From assembly GCA_964017235.1 (NCBI GenBank), contig OZ024935.1, positions 91,201,207-91,265,206 on the forward strand: a stretch of 64,000 nt of DNA, given 5' to 3'. The notes under the pieces are model-generated. The model saw nothing but the letters and a program-made list of their open reading frames with translations. It was not told where the DNA came from and did no database searches. A program made the position numbers and the translations under genes. The number at the start of each line of letters is the position of its first letter. Position 1 is the first letter of the stretch. Positions 11,213-23,850 of this stretch are shown piece by piece. The DNA is from Sabellastarte sp. h YS-2021 (lineage: Eukaryota; Annelida; Polychaeta; Sabellida; Sabellidae).

Positions 11213-12560
11213 AATGAAAATAAGCAACACAACACTCATGTATTTTTCATGGTCATTTTTATTTGAGGTATATAGATTTTGTATATGTCATTCAAGTAGT
11301 TTTTCCTATTTTATTCATTTATTACTGCAGATCAGATCTTTCTTAAGCCTGGTTCACACTTTTCTGATCTAACAACTCTGGATATCTGGAGGAAGGCTTT
11401 GGTATCTCTACTGGATTGTAATCTTGACCTCTTCTGGTTAGGTGTGATCTGGCCATTAGATTTAAATGTAGTCCCATCGATATTTATAGTCAAAAGAAGA
11501 TCCCTGAGGGAATTCTATTTACCTCAAATGAAATAGCATAAAACAAACAACAATCAAAAGAAAAACAAAATAAAAAATAAAAACTCACACACAAGATCAA
11601 ACCGGTTTTAATGTGTTAAATGTAATGTAAACAGCTTTCTATTTAGATCAATTAATTGAACCATACTGATATGGTACTGCACTAGATCTGTTAGGGAATA
11701 ATCAAAGGGGCACACTTTACATTTCTTGTGTATAGTACCATATTCATATTTCCTTATGATATTTATCAGTTTGTATTTCATTTGTACCGGTTCAATTTTC
11801 GTGTTATTTGTTAAATATTCCAAACTTTCACCAGACTATGCTAAAACACTAACATAAATACTCAAATATCGCCCATCCTGTTTGCTTAATAATAAATTGC
11901 TTCTGCTGTGCTTACTCAACATCAAAGAAACTGAAATACTGTGAAACATGATCTTGACTCCAAAACCGGAAGTGGTAGCTTTTACGTCGGTTCCTAGTCT
12001 ATAAATTACCTGTTGAAATTTTGCTTTTGTTCTGAAACAGCGAAAACACAAAATAATCCATTGCTATTGTTTTGGAGGATGTGGTCATTTGCATAAATTG
12101 GCTAATTTGCATATTATATTGACACTTTGATTAAATCATGGGTATTAGGCAGTTGAATGATGTGTTTATTTCATTGTTTATTAGAATGAAAATTTGTCGA
12201 ATCTTTCTAATTGTCATATAGAAAATTAGAGATCCAAAAGCAATTGACCAAAGGTCATAATATCTTAGTCAAGTCTTCGGCTTAACTTTTGTATAAAAAA
12301 GTCTGCGATTTGGCTCAGACCATTGGGGGCTATAAATTTGACAATGGTTATCCAATAAAAACATCAAAGTCTTATTTTACATAAGGTTTTTTCTATTCTC
12401 TAAAAAAAGCTGAGGCGTTCCAAAAGACATTTTTCCATAAGGCTTTTTTTACCTGACACTGGTGACGATATAGCCAGTTTTACTATTGCAAAATTGCTAA
12501 AGGACCACCCAGATTATACTTTGTTATCCAACTGCTTCACTCATTGGGAATGTATTTGTG
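11213..12560. other. unannotated intronic stretch
   Basis: Minus-strand ORFs at 11608-11823 and 11836-12051 have no domain and no flanking splice signals that I trust. Confidence 0.4.
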
Positions 12561-12579
12561 ATGATTAAATTTGACCTTT

Positions 12580-12810
12580 GCAAGTCAGCCAGTCTCTATC
12601 GAGTACTCCTGACTGATATGTCCAGGTGTGACTGCCTTAGAGCGTCGGTGTACGTCGGTGTATGCGGCGCACAAAGAATTATTGTCGAATGCCTCAGAAT
12701 TAATCCGCGTAACGCGAAATTTATCCACGTCGAGTAATCTCCTACTTGTGAGGGAGCACTCGGAATTCAAGATGGCGACATAAACATGGCGGCGTAAAAC
12801 ACCAGTAAAT
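12580..12810. promoter_or_regulatory. CpG-richer patch with YY1-like motifs
   Basis: CpG dinucleotides are clearly denser here than in the surroundings (GAGCGTCGGTGTACGTCGG; CCGCGTAACGCG; ATCCACGTCGAG). It is followed by CAAGATGGCGACATAAACAT and a second ATGGCGGCG; AAGATGGCG is the consensus core bound by YY1. The two ATGs open only three- and four-codon frames. It may be a promoter or first exon of a non-coding transcript, or part of an unrecognised transposon. Confidence 0.3.
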
Positions 12811-13119
12811 ACAGGTTATTTTGTCACATTTATGCAAGCTTAGTAGCACTATGGAGGAAAGTTAACCCATAATATTTTTTATCATAATTGTTACGTTACT
12901 TATTGCACAATCAGAAACTGAGCATTTTCTGCCATTGCCATTTGTTTACTTTAATCTGACAAGATGTTCCAAGCTGTTTGTCTTTTCCTCTCGGAATAAT
13001 CCATCTGTGCATGCTCAAGATTTCTCCAAGGAGTAATCGACTTTCATTGCTGAATATACTCTTATACTGAGTTTTTATGTGATAACACCTATCTTGTCCA
13101 TTTGTCCCCAGTATTTCCA

Positions 13120-13195
13120 CTTGTTGGAGTCAAACCCACACAAGGGAGACAGCCAATGAGGACCTCTGTGCCAATTCATGCACGGCTTCATAAAA
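13120..13195 (-). mobile_element. SINE family C fragment (tRNA-like head)
   Basis: The words GGAGTCAAACCCACACA and GCCAATGAGGACCTCTG match, in order, the B-box and A-box ends of the inverted SINE C at 18253-18670. Confidence 0.5.
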
Positions 13196-13199
13196 AGGT

Positions 13200-16100
13200 T
13201 TAATACGTTTATTGTTAATGTAAACAAAAGTTAAATTGTTATATTCATCTTAGTAAGAATCTGGTCTTTACTGAAAACATTTTTGTGTTTTTACCAAATA
13301 TTATCCATGTTGCCCATTTACTTAAATGCTTTAGAGAACCTATCCATAAGTCTTTAAAACTGTGTGGCCATTTTGTGTTCAGTTCTGACAAGAAATTATT
13401 ATTGTATTTATGGTATTAAAGTATGAGTGATGTCAATTATACAAAGTTTAATATGGAAAAATTAAAAATTTTACACCCAAAACTATGTTATCTGGACGAC
13501 TGGGAGACAATCTCGCAACTTATGTTAATAATTATAATAAAATATAAGTTAGACAGTCAAAGTAACCGTTTAAAAAAAAAAAAAGTTTTTCAAAAATTAG
13601 GTGCTTTTGGTATAATATGTCCAATATAGAATGTTTGAGAGGGCTATATCAGGATTTACAGCCCGGAGGCAAAACTGGCTGCATAATGGCATATGTAGGT
13701 CTGCTCTAGGTCGTTAATCCTGATAGGGCCCTCTGAAACACATTATGTCATTATATCCTAATGGTCACTGGTCAAAACAGTAAAGATATTCAATCTGTCT
13801 AATCTATCTGTAGTACACACAGCCATATTTCTTTACAAATGTTAACAACCTTTTTCGATTTTGCACCTAAAACTGCACAAAAAAAGCTGTAACAAAAACC
13901 AGTAGTTATTGATGGTCTTATTTTCAGAGAGGTTATCTCAGAACACTTGTCAATAACTCCATAAAGACCTTTGCCAAACAAATGCAAATTAAAAGCATCC
14001 ATCAAGCAGTGTTTACATAAGAAACAAACAATTTCAATGAGGCTTTTCAAATGCTTTCATGTTTCAGAACAAAGCTAGAGGAATCACTGTCATTCACTGC
14101 AGCAAACAGGGATTTATCATAGACACCTTCCAGCTACCCCTATTGTTTACTGTCATGCTCTATCTGACAGCTATGTTATACATACTTCACACTGTTCTGA
14201 TAGGTATCCAGATATAACCAATGTCTGAAAAATGACATTGTATTGTCTTCTACCATGGATCACCTTGATTTTAGATCTCTTTCACAAAATCTCCCTCAAA
14301 ATAATTTCACTGTATAATTAATGTTACCTGCTTCGTCTACTGATTTAAATCTGTGATTAATCTCTGAACTAGTAACTATGAGTGGACATTGAAACCAGGG
14401 AATTTCTTAAAAATTTTCTGTTTCAGCAAAAAATTTCCACTAAATAGTGTGTCACTTAATTTACTGGTCATTTTGTATCTACGATATTCTGTGACGTTAA
14501 AAATAGCATGAGATACTTAGAAACACTGAATGATTTCATGTATATTATATTTTATGTTGAAATTAAGGCCATCTTTTCAACATAATGTTTTGCATTTTAA
14601 CTCATTGGAACATATCAGTTGCTAAGGAATTAGAAGAAGACCATTTGAAAGATGACAGTCACAATTTTCAAAGTTTTGTCACAGTAAAGATAACAATGAC
14701 ATACAGCTATTTACTGCAGTTGAACAATAATATAAAGATAATATAAACATGAAATTATGACTCTGTTATAATCAGTAAAAATCCTGTAAAATACAGAAAG
14801 ATGTTTATCAAAAACATGGTTGTGGAAAGGCGTTGAGCTAGTTCGAAAAAAAAAGTGACACCTAATTGCTCAACGGCTTTGTGTAAGGATATGCCCTATT
14901 CATTTTCAAATTTCTTAGAAGACATTCAAATTTAGTACAGCCTTGTTGAAGGAAAATCAAAAAAAGATATGACAGAATGAAACGACTGAGATTTTTTCTA
15001 TCAACCTTTATTTTGTTGACTCAGTTTGATTATGTGCACCTCGGGAACTACAGACAGATTCAGTGTCATTGCTGTTTACAGCAGTAACACGTTTACCGGA
15101 AGTAAGACAATTACAAGCTTGTGAGCACCAGAATATAGATACTGTAATGTTTGTAAAATTTTGCTCCTAAAAGATAGAATGTTTTGACTGTGTTTATGTA
15201 ATGAAAAAGGAATGAAAAGGAATGTATATACCTACTGATATTTAATATGACCATTTGGAACATCAAATATATATAATAAATATTGGATAGCAGACCATCT
15301 CAGTGTTCAGGGGCCAACCATAATTATTATTATTATTATTATGCTCAGTGATACTAAACACATCAAATCATTTCTAATCTAATCAACTCAGACTTTCATC
15401 GAACTTAACCTCTTTTCTAAAAGATTTTAAGAGACGTGAAACAAAGGTTAATTATTTTGCTTAGGTTTAATGTAATTTTCAACACATGGTATAAAGTTCA
15501 CTTCACGATATTAGTTGAGCAAATGGAGGAAAACATAATAGTTAAGATTCTGCTCTGAAAACCATCTAGTACCGGCAACTTGCTAGCTACAAAATGTCCC
15601 TCTTCAGTTGGGACCAACAATCAAACCCGAGATCTGAGAGGGGTAAGGTAAGTCTTGTTAATCACAGACAAATGAATGGAAGCAGTTACCACCCAATAAC
15701 CGGGGTAGAGTAGAAAGGGGAATAATGTGCATAACCATGGAAACGTATATCTATGTTAATGTTCATTCCTTAATAATTAATGTGTATTGAGTGACCTAAA
15801 ATCAATTATTTACTAATCTATCATGAATAATAAGCAAGTATGACATCTGCAAAAATACATGCATAAAGTTAATTTTAATAAAATGAAGAGATCACATTTT
15901 TAAAAATAATATAATTCGCAGAAACAATAACTATGAAAACCACAGCATTATGCACATAATTAACTGGGTTTACAGTTATCCAAGTAATATCAAATTCACC
16001 AGACTGTTTTAGTCATATTTGTGGAACTGCTTTGGTAAATTTTCTCAAATGGTAGACAAATATACTAAGCCATTATCTCTAGGATATTTATCAATAAATT

Positions 16101-16300
16101 TCTGTCAATCTCTACGTTTTCATTTCATTTTACTGTGGCATAGTAGTTAGTTTACTCATTTAGTATAAATTGAAGACAGAAATTTCTAATATAAACACAC
16201 TTGTTTTGAGTAGGTAATCCAGAATTCAATTTGACTAAAGTATCCATCGATGTATGAAGGTTTCATGGTTAATCCTGATACTGGACTGAAATCCACTTGG
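13200..16300. other. long intronic stretch with few features
   Basis: A run of (ATT) units lies at about 15323-15341. A possible decayed inverted SINE A lies at about 15545-15650 (CAATCAAACCCGAGATCTGA). The minus-strand ORF at 13799-14050 has no domain I recognise. Nothing else is supported. Confidence 0.5.
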
Positions 16301-16319
16301 TACCAACAAACAACTAAAA

Positions 16320-16830
16320 TCTGCACTGGTTATACTGGTTCTATTTATACTTAAAACTGACTTACACTTGTTATACCTTACATTGACTGATGGTGATTCT
16401 ACTTATACCTAAGATTGAACGACCCTGGTTCTACTTATACTTAAAATTGGAATACACTGGTTCTACTTATGCCTAAAACTGACTTAGGTTGTCCATATTT
16501 ATGCATAAAATTGACTTACACTGGCCATATGTATGCCTACAACTGACTTACACAGCCATATGTATGCCTAAAACTGACTAATACTGCCCGTACCTATGCC
16601 TAAAATTATTTAGACTGGCCATATGTATGCCTAAAACTTACTTACACTGGCTATACCGTTGCCTAAAATTGACTTGCACTTGTTCTATTTATACCTAAAG
16701 CCAAATAACAATGGTTCTACGTATACTTAAAAATGACTCACACTGGTTGTCCTTGTCCCCAAAATTTAACTTACATTGGATCTACTTATTCCTAAATGTG
16801 ACTTACACTAGCTATACTTGTAAATAATCT
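16320..16830. repeat. minisatellite, unit about 32-34 bp
   Basis: Roughly 15 diverged units on the pattern GGTTCTACTTATGCCTAAAA then CTGACTTACACT. The core TTCTACTTATGCCTA is the reverse complement of TAGGCATAAGTAGAA in the array at 10285-11212. Confidence 0.8.
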
Positions 16831-17394
16831 GTAAATTTAGAATCTGGACCAAAGTTCAATAACAGGACATCATCCACTTCTACAAGTAAACGAAAACAAT
16901 GTCTGCTGTGGTAAGACCAAAACAGAAAACAAAATAAAATTCAAACAAGAAAGCCCTCGCCAATATTACCCCAGGGCAATAGAAAAAGAGGAATATGAAC
17001 TTCTGTCCATTTCATTAGACATGTTTCTAATTGTCCTTGTATTGCCATTAGTTACAGGGAAAACACTTTCCCATTACCAAAATAAATACAAACCACAGAC
17101 CAAATGATTTCATGGAACAATACACGTGGAAAATATTCCCCCTGGAGTGAGAGGAATATTAAGAGTAGAGACTGCCTTTGTGATATTACCGTAAAAGATT
17201 AGAATCTCTTGAACCGTAAATCTGTAAAGGGACTTTGACACTTCTTCAGACAAGCCTAGATGTTTTTTTTAAATTTTCGAGCCTAAAACAGACATAACAA
17301 ATAATGTAGATAATCTATAGCAACTCTAGCCTGCAATATCTGTATTACAGGACTCAAAGTGCTATTTCACCCATTCTTACTGCAGACGTACAGG

Positions 17395-17607
17395 CCAAGG
17401 TCTAGTGGCTGACTTTCCACCAACTAAATGACTGTGTCTTAGAGATGGCCACATGTCTATGTTTCTTAGGTTCTTTACCCTTTCTTTGGGGACAGGACCA
17501 AATAAAAGAGGGCCGCCATTTTAAGTGATCATCCAAGCAACAATGTATCTGCCTGTACCTGGGTTTGAACCCAATGAGCTCTGGGTGTGTTACTAACGTA
17601 ACTTCAA
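17395..17607 (-). mobile_element. SINE family B, inverted
   Basis: The high end has TACCTGGGTTTGAACCCAAT (B box) and GGTGTGTTACTAACGTA. The body has TTAAGTGATCATCCAAGCAA and TCTTTACCC...GGGGACAGGACC, matching the family in inverse order. Confidence 0.75.
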
Positions 17608-18252
17608 TGGCAGATGATATTGTAAGCCACATAAAGATTTAATAATATATTTGGGATGCTAAATGTACAGACTTTGATTTTGATTTATGGAAGCAACCTG
17701 TTGAATATATGTACACATCCAAGGAACCCGTTTAATATTTGTACATATCTAAGAAAATTATTCTACGTCATGTAGACAGTATCATTTATTTTACAGTTTT
17801 GGTGTGTATTTTTTGTTCCTAGAACAAAGGTATATCAGGAAAATATAAGCAAATTGAAATTATTTCTGAAGTCTGTTTTTACAGCTTTTTATTTATTTCA
17901 CAACCTGTTTATTTATGATTTATTTGAATTCATGTAATGCCAGTTTATTTTGAGTGAAATATACACTAACACATGCGCAGATTACAAACATTCCAAACCC
18001 CCCAAAATAACCCACTATATGAAATGGGCGCCATATATTGGCTCATCAACAAGCCTGTAACTATGATTGCATACTCACATTATAGTCAACCATATTATAT
18101 AAAAAATCTAATTTTATACCAATTTAAGGTGTGTGCCAAATCATTAAGCGAAAAGGTATGTAAGTAAAAATGTATTATAAGCTTAAATCTAAAAATTGTT
18201 GATCTGAAAACTATTCAGGTTTTGGGCACGAAAAATGTTGCGTCCTGCTCTA

Positions 18253-18670
18253 ACCTCAAAGGTCAAAGTTGGGGTTTTGCACAATGTTGAACAGCCAGGG
18301 AGGGGCCACGGTGGCAGAGTGGTAACACTCACACCTCCCACCTCTGAGGCTGGGGTTCAGTTCCGGCACGGCCTCAAGTGGGAAAGCTGGTAGTTGCTTG
18401 CCGTTGGTCGGCAGTTTACAGTACAGAACCCTGACGAACTGTATGTACTGGTTTCCTCTGCCCGTCCAACTACCCGTCGTGATATGACCTGTACAGTGTT
18501 GAAAGCGATGTAAAACACCAAATAAATAAATAAATGAAACAGCCAGGGTCATTTTGGGACAGGTTACTCAGCATTGTCACTTGTCGGAGATGAACCCACA
18601 CAGGTGACAGGCTGTGATCAGATCCCAAACCTACTAACCCACTACTCCATTGGGAACCTCTGCCTCCTTC
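18253..18670 (-). mobile_element. SINE family C, split by a SINE A
   Basis: Read on the minus strand: an A-box-like TAGTGGGTTAGTAGGT, a B-box-like GGGTTCATCTCCGAC, then TGACCCTGGCTGTTGAACA and a GTGCAAAACCCC end. It is interrupted at 18301-18538 by a SINE A, with its sequence continuing on both sides. Confidence 0.75.
18301..18538 (+). mobile_element. SINE family A, young, nested in SINE C
   Basis: Nearly complete copy: AGGGGCCACGGTGGCAGAGT head, GGGGTTCAGTTCCGG B box, full body and (AAATA)n tail. The target-site duplication ACAGCCAGGG is present at 18291-18300 and 18539-18548. It is the best reference copy for the family in this window. Confidence 0.92.
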
Positions 18671-19089
18671 TCCAAAAATAACCGAACAAATCCATCATAT
18701 CTGCAGATGTAAGGGCCTGGTCACACAGTTCCGTATGCTCATAACAACTTGTGTTTGAATTTTGGGCCACGAGCTGCCTCATGAATTGATATCAATTTTA
18801 GATTGTGCACAGTTAAATCTAGCTTTCCGGCACAGCCACTCCGCCCCCTTCACCCCTTATACACTGCTCATAAGAGGATGTGTTAGGTTTTTCAATAATT
18901 TTGAGAAATTCAATACATGTTAAAATGGCCGCCCATGTTGTGGCAAACACAACTTACCCAAATATGAATCTTGACTTATGAAAGGAGCCTACCAAATCTA
19001 AAAAAGCATTGAGCTACAAACGAGTTAAATATTTCACGCTCATATGTTGCTTGTGATGGCAACATGTAGCTGTCTGACCTAGATGTAAC

Positions 19090-19154
19090 CCTTAGCAATG
19101 GGACAATAATTAAACTTGACACTCGTTGGACTTAAAACTGTCCCATTGTAAGGT
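19090..19154. repeat. small foldback sequence
   Basis: CAATGGGACA (19096-19105) and TGTCCCATTG (19139-19148) are exact inverted copies. Flanking bases CCTTA/TAAGG extend the stem by about five bases around a 33-nt loop. It could be a tiny foldback element. Confidence 0.4.
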
Positions 19155-19284
19155 GAGTCGTAATCATTTTGAATAACTTTAATGTTTCCCAGAATGGAGA
19201 CAGTTTCTCAAAATGGAGGGAGAACAAACATATATGCGAGCTCATAAGTTTATCTGCTTGTAATTACTCCAAAACTAATAAATT

Positions 19285-19595
19285 GATCTATTCAATTCTA
19301 TTCTATTCTGTTCTATTCTATTCTGTACTTTTAAAGCGCTAAGTATCAGCCGTGGCAGATTCTAAGGTGCAACACCAGAATCTAATTAAAAATTGTCATT
19401 CCATAGCCGTTGTCAAGTCCAATACCACGGAGACGCCGTATAGAGTTTATGCTAAGGTGGGAAAACCTTATTGAAGATTTTAGCCTTTCTTATGAAACAG
19501 GCGAGAGTTGAGGCAGAATTAACTTCCTCAGGTAAATCATTCCAAACTGTGGGAGCATCAAAAGCAAGGCTGTTATATTGAGAGACCTATTCACA
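19285..19595 (-). mobile_element. CR1/L2-like LINE 3' end
   Basis: On the minus strand it ends ATTAGATTCTGG...GCACCTTAGAATC, then a GCGCTTTAAAAGTACAGAAT-type tail running into (AGAAT)n at the low-coordinate side. The internal part decodes as a decayed APTVWNDLPEE-like RT C-terminus. It shares most words with 25545-26090. Confidence 0.7.
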
Positions 19596-19599
19596 CTAT

Positions 19600-21150
19600 A
19601 ATGTCAATGTTTGGATGCAGGAAATATATTTGGAGGAGTAACAGGTAAGTGTGAAATGTGTTTGATGTTTGCTTATTGTACAAATTGCGTGGACAAATTA
19701 AACAGGAAGTACCTGGAAAACAGTTAGATAAACAGAAATAAAATGTAGGTCAGGAAAATATACTGCTTGTGTTCGTAATTTGACAGCAGCCTCAAAATGG
19801 CCAAAATTAATTTAAACAATTTACTCAACTTCATCAAATCAGGACCAACAATACAAAAGATATATAGCTTGTAAGCTGTAAGTTGATTGATTGAACCTCA
19901 AGAGATTACCTTATTGTCCTTATCTGTTTTGATATTTCTAGTGCTCTGATGTATTTGAAAGAGATTTGGCATGCGTAAGTTTTTAAGCGTGAGCTCTAGT
20001 GAGGCTCGCGTTTTTAGGAATTACTTTTTCTTTGCCTTTTTTCTGTCTCCGGACTTCCATGAATTGTGGTGTAGTGTCATGAGTATCTTTCTCTTCAATG
20101 AAGTTAAGTGGTGATGGACCACGTTAGTACTGGGATGACTGACTGCTTCAGTGCACTACTTGTGTCTCTGATGGCTTTGCGGCTTGCAGCGAACTCCCTT
20201 TCGGCCTTGTCATGCATCAGAATCTCGGTAGCGACGTTTGTCATGATACACATATCTCTCTGAGCAGACTATAATTATGCATCCAGTGATAGACTTGTAC
20301 TATAACATTGCAACAGATGTACAAATATATGCTGAATTTAGTATATTTAACTGTTAAATAATTTTTGCTTACTAGACAGAACTTGACATCCATTTATAAT
20401 CCAGCCATTTTTGTTATTCAACCATTGACAATCCGATATCGGTAGCTTTCATTGTACATGATGATAAATATTATCATTTCATGACCAATTATGACCTATT
20501 GCGTTGTGAGTATTGTGCTTCTCAAACAATATAACTGAATCATATTTTAATTAAACTCAGTTTCTGTACTTGCAAATTCTAATATCTAGCGCATACCTTT
20601 TCTTACAGTTGTATCTGTACATATTTAATGTTCTCTTTGATGATTTCATCCTTATGGCTCCAAACAGAGACCTTGTACCGTGGTAGTACACACTGAAGAA
20701 CCAGCCACCCCTGTACATCCATCCTGCCCTTAACCTTCAAGCGTGTGTGTTTAATACAGCTCACGAGAAGACATTACAGTTAATTCAAACATGTTGCAAA
20801 AAGTGGCCCTAAATGCAAAGAACTTTCCAAGTTGTGTTGAATCACCCTAAACACATTCTACTTACATGTAAATCCCACTGAATCTCACCGAATGAAACCA
20901 AACCATATATACGAGGTGGATCAAACCACAGCCACAGGTACATGAGACTATTTGGTTGTAACTCATGACCCCAGCATGGAAAAAGTATGACCTAGGTATA
21001 AGGAGCATCAAATAAAACATAGCTATGCAGAAGAGTTTAAAGGTGGAATAGGTATATATTATTATGCAACCCAGGATTGTTTGACATAAAAATGCTGGGA
21101 AATAAAGACCGGAAAATAATTTTCTTCATTCCCTCACTCCTGTTTCTATG
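19600..21150. other. unannotated stretch
   Basis: No exon or complete repeat was recognised. The only notable local feature is GTGAGCTCTAGTGAGGCTCGCG near 19988, too short to interpret. Confidence 0.4.
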
Positions 21151-21381
21151 GATACTCTTTGATGATTTTCTTTTTCGTAGATTTTAAATTACACCTGAGA
21201 CTTTTTCTTTTGTTTAAAGCGTCCAATATCTTTCAGTATTGGGCAGTGGTTCCGCTATACAATTTTAAGCCATATACAGAAGTATTTTTGACACACTTCT
21301 GCAGAAACTCTCTTGCATTCATTCTAACTAAAATAATCATTAAAACCCCATAATACACACCAAAAATGAAGAAATGAACAG
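21150..21381. repeat. dispersed repeat D, left part
   Basis: The words AAATTACACCTGAGA, GTCCAATATCTTTC, GGGCAGTGGTTCCGCT and AACCCCATAATACACACC recur in the same order at 37995-38190. It is cut at 21382 by the MADF transposon; sequence of the same family resumes near 24110. Confidence 0.55.
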
Positions 21382-21459
21382 TAATGTGGGTGTTCCACCA
21401 CACGACTAAGCTTCCCAATTAAGGGTTTTTTGTAGTCGGTTTCAAATATTTGCTCAGTC

Positions 21460-21960
21460 CCAGATGTCCTGTAAGGGTCGGTAGTTGTCGGTTGTGGCCG
21501 TGAGAGAAATCAAACATGTTTGATATTTCTCACGACCCAAACCGATTCTTATTTCCTGCCGTCAACAAAAATGTCCAGTCTCAGGCTTCCTCAGGCCTCC
21601 TCAGACCCAAATTTACACAGTCCTATGTTGTCTGAGGCTTCCTGCGACCCTTAGTCCCAGGCGTCCCTAGCTTAGTCCCAGGAAGCCTGTTTGTCAGTTC
21701 CCAACTCATAGCAGATCTTTGAAGTTTTATGCATGTGAAAAGGAATCGGTTTCATTAGTCCCAGGAAGCCTCAGGCCATCTCAGGTGTCCTGGGCCTACG
21801 AAATCTGGGTCTGGGACTAAGCCCCGACTAAGAGAAGCCAATCCAAACCGATCCAAGCCGGCCTCCTCAGGCCACCTGGGACCACACAAATTTAGTCTGC
21901 GATGATCTGAGGATGCCCCAGGAGGCCTGGGACTAAGTACCAATTAAGTACCGACTCTTT
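21460..21960. repeat. subterminal palindromic repeat array of the MADF element
   Basis: Repeated and inverted words of the kind AGTCCCAGG, CCTCAGGC and GGCCTGGGACT occur at least ten times. There is also a near-perfect palindrome, GTGAGAGAAATC/GATATTTCTCAC, around 21500-21533. Such arrays are usual binding sites for transposon proteins. The minus-strand ORF at 21755-21943 is an artefact of this array. Confidence 0.7.
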
Positions 21961-22005
21961 TCCACGCGCTTGAAACCAAAAAGAGGCAATGAGTGGGTCT
22001 GGGAC

Positions 22006-22012
22006 TATATAA
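22006..22012 (+). promoter_or_regulatory. TATA box of the MADF gene
   Basis: TATATAA in the context GGGACTATATAAGCGACCGC, 184 bp before the ATG at 22190. A GC-richer stretch with TCTGTGTCTAGACTGG follows at the usual start-site distance. Confidence 0.6.
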
Positions 22013-22189
22013 GCGACCGCGCACACGCTTTCTGTGTCTAGACTGGTTGGCTACTGAGAGACGTGTGTCACTTACTAATGGGGGGTTTTCAGTTTTTTTA
22101 CATTTCACATTTTACTTGAGTTAGGGCAAATTTAACAGATAGGAGACACATTTCAGTTTTTTTACTTTTTTGTGATAGTCACTGGAGTT

Positions 22190-23319
22190 ATGAGGAAAGA
22201 GAAAGGAGGAAAGAGAGGAAAGAATAAAATGGAGGAGAGGACACAGAAAAGGACAGAGGAGAGGACAGAGGTGGGTACAGAAGACAGAGAAAAGAGGATA
22301 GAGGATACAGAGGAAGGTTTAGAAGTTACTGAGGAAGCTTGCGAAGAAGATGAGAGGTGTGAGGAAGAATCAGAGTGCCACTCAGCAGCCAAGACAGCCA
22401 GGGTTTGTGCTACATTCACTGACAGACAAGAAAATGCCATTGTTGAGTTTGTGAAGGAGCACCCGGAGCTGCATGACAAGGAGCATGGACGTTTCCATGA
22501 CAGACATAGGAAGGAGGCTCTCTGGGCAGAAATCTCTGCAGAACTGAAGCTCCAGCCCTTTGATGTCAGAAGGTGGTTTGAGTCACAGAGAACTCGTTAT
22601 GACAAGCTCTCCAAGCTACAGTCTGGCCAAGCCCTAAGGGAGATGACCAATAGACAGTCCTGGGTCTACCAGCAGATGGGTTTCCTTAAGACCCACATCA
22701 GACGGAAGGGGGCCAACAGAAGCTTCGGGTTCGAGGCAGTCCCAACACCAGCAGGCATGAAGAATCGCATGGATCTACTACTGATACAGAACATCTTGAG
22801 TCCAGTGTCCTGAGGGAGAGTAGGAGTCAACCATTTGTTACATCTACACCAGTTTCTACAGATTCCAAGATACTCGAGCACTTTGACCAGATGAGGACAC
22901 TGATCTCAGGTTTCCTGCAGCAGAAGTCAAACAGGCAGCCCTTCTTTGACTACATGGCATCAGTGGCTGAAAAGATGACCCAAGAGGAGTTTGACAGGAT
23001 TTGTAGAGACATTGAAGCAGTAAAGAACACTCATAGACATCATGTTCTATCCAAGAGATCAGCCGCTATTACCAAAGAGTCACAGAGGGTCGGAATACTG
23101 CCAACAACCACTCAACAGGTGTCTAGTTCCACCCAGGCAGCAGCAGGCAGCAGTTCCAGCAGTTATGTCTACTACACACCCAGCCCCATTGGCTTTGGAA
23201 ACCCTCCATCATTGCTCACAGTACAGGACGAGGGCAGCAGACACAGCTTAAGTGGAATACTAAGCCAGCAACCAGATCCAACAACAACACAGATCATTGA
23301 GCAGCCTCAGCAGCCATAG
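22190..23319 (+). pseudogene. MADF/SANT-like DNA-binding protein gene with one frameshift
   Basis: The ATG at 22190 opens MRKEKGGKRG and a long Lys/Arg/Glu-rich leader. About residues 82-146 form a MADF-type (Myb/SANT-like) domain: AIVEFVKEHPEL, EALWAEISAEL, VRRWFESQRTRYDKL. The frame stops at 22813, but the next frame is open from about 22700 (TSRHEESHGSTTDTEHLESS) into 22891-23319. That part has SNRQPFFDYMASVAEKM and then a Gln/Ser-rich tail, as C-terminal partner regions of MADF proteins do. One single-base change near 22700-22745 would explain the break. MADF/Myb proteins are the second gene of PIF/Harbinger transposons, where they bind DNA and bring the transposase to the ends. The break may be a mutation or an assembly error. 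Confidence 0.7.
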
Positions 23320-23689
23320 CAGCAGCTCTACACCATCACCACCACAGCACCACCTCAACAGCAGCAGCCTCCTCAGTAGCCAGTCAGTCCGGGTGGGTCT
23401 CGTACCCCCCATAGGCCTTTTTCAGGGCAGCCCAAATCTTCCAAAATCTTATCACAAAACAACAAAAAAACCCCCCAAAAACAACCCAACACCGACACCA
23501 CCCCAAACATGAAACAAATAACCCATGGTATTACACATAACAACAGAAGGCCACATAGAAAAAAAAATAGATAAATAAACTCCCAATATGGCCAATAATC
23601 TGCCCATTTGTAATTTAAAATCCATGGGATTGCTTTAAATCTGTAATAAAAAAGTCCAACACTGACACCATCCCTAGAGATAAAAGATA

Positions 23690-23850
23690 TTATGTTATCA
23701 CATAGCCAACAACTAACAAACAGACAAACCCAATACCAAACATAACCCCCCAACCAACAAACTGACAAACCCAATAGCAAACATAACCTCCAACCAACAA
23801 ACTGACAAACGAATTTGCAAACATAACTCCCCACAACCAACAGACAGATA
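23690..23850. repeat. short tandem repeat, unit about 41 bp, three copies
   Basis: AACCAACAAACTGACAAACC then CAATAGCAAACATAACC is repeated three times with small changes inside the 3' part of the MADF element. Confidence 0.65.

Noticed and set aside
13799-14050. 83-codon minus-strand ORF
   Set aside because: No domain, no splice signals that connect it to the precursor gene, AT-rich composition.
21755-21943. Pro/Arg-rich minus-strand ORF
   Set aside because: It is translation of the palindromic subterminal array of the MADF element.
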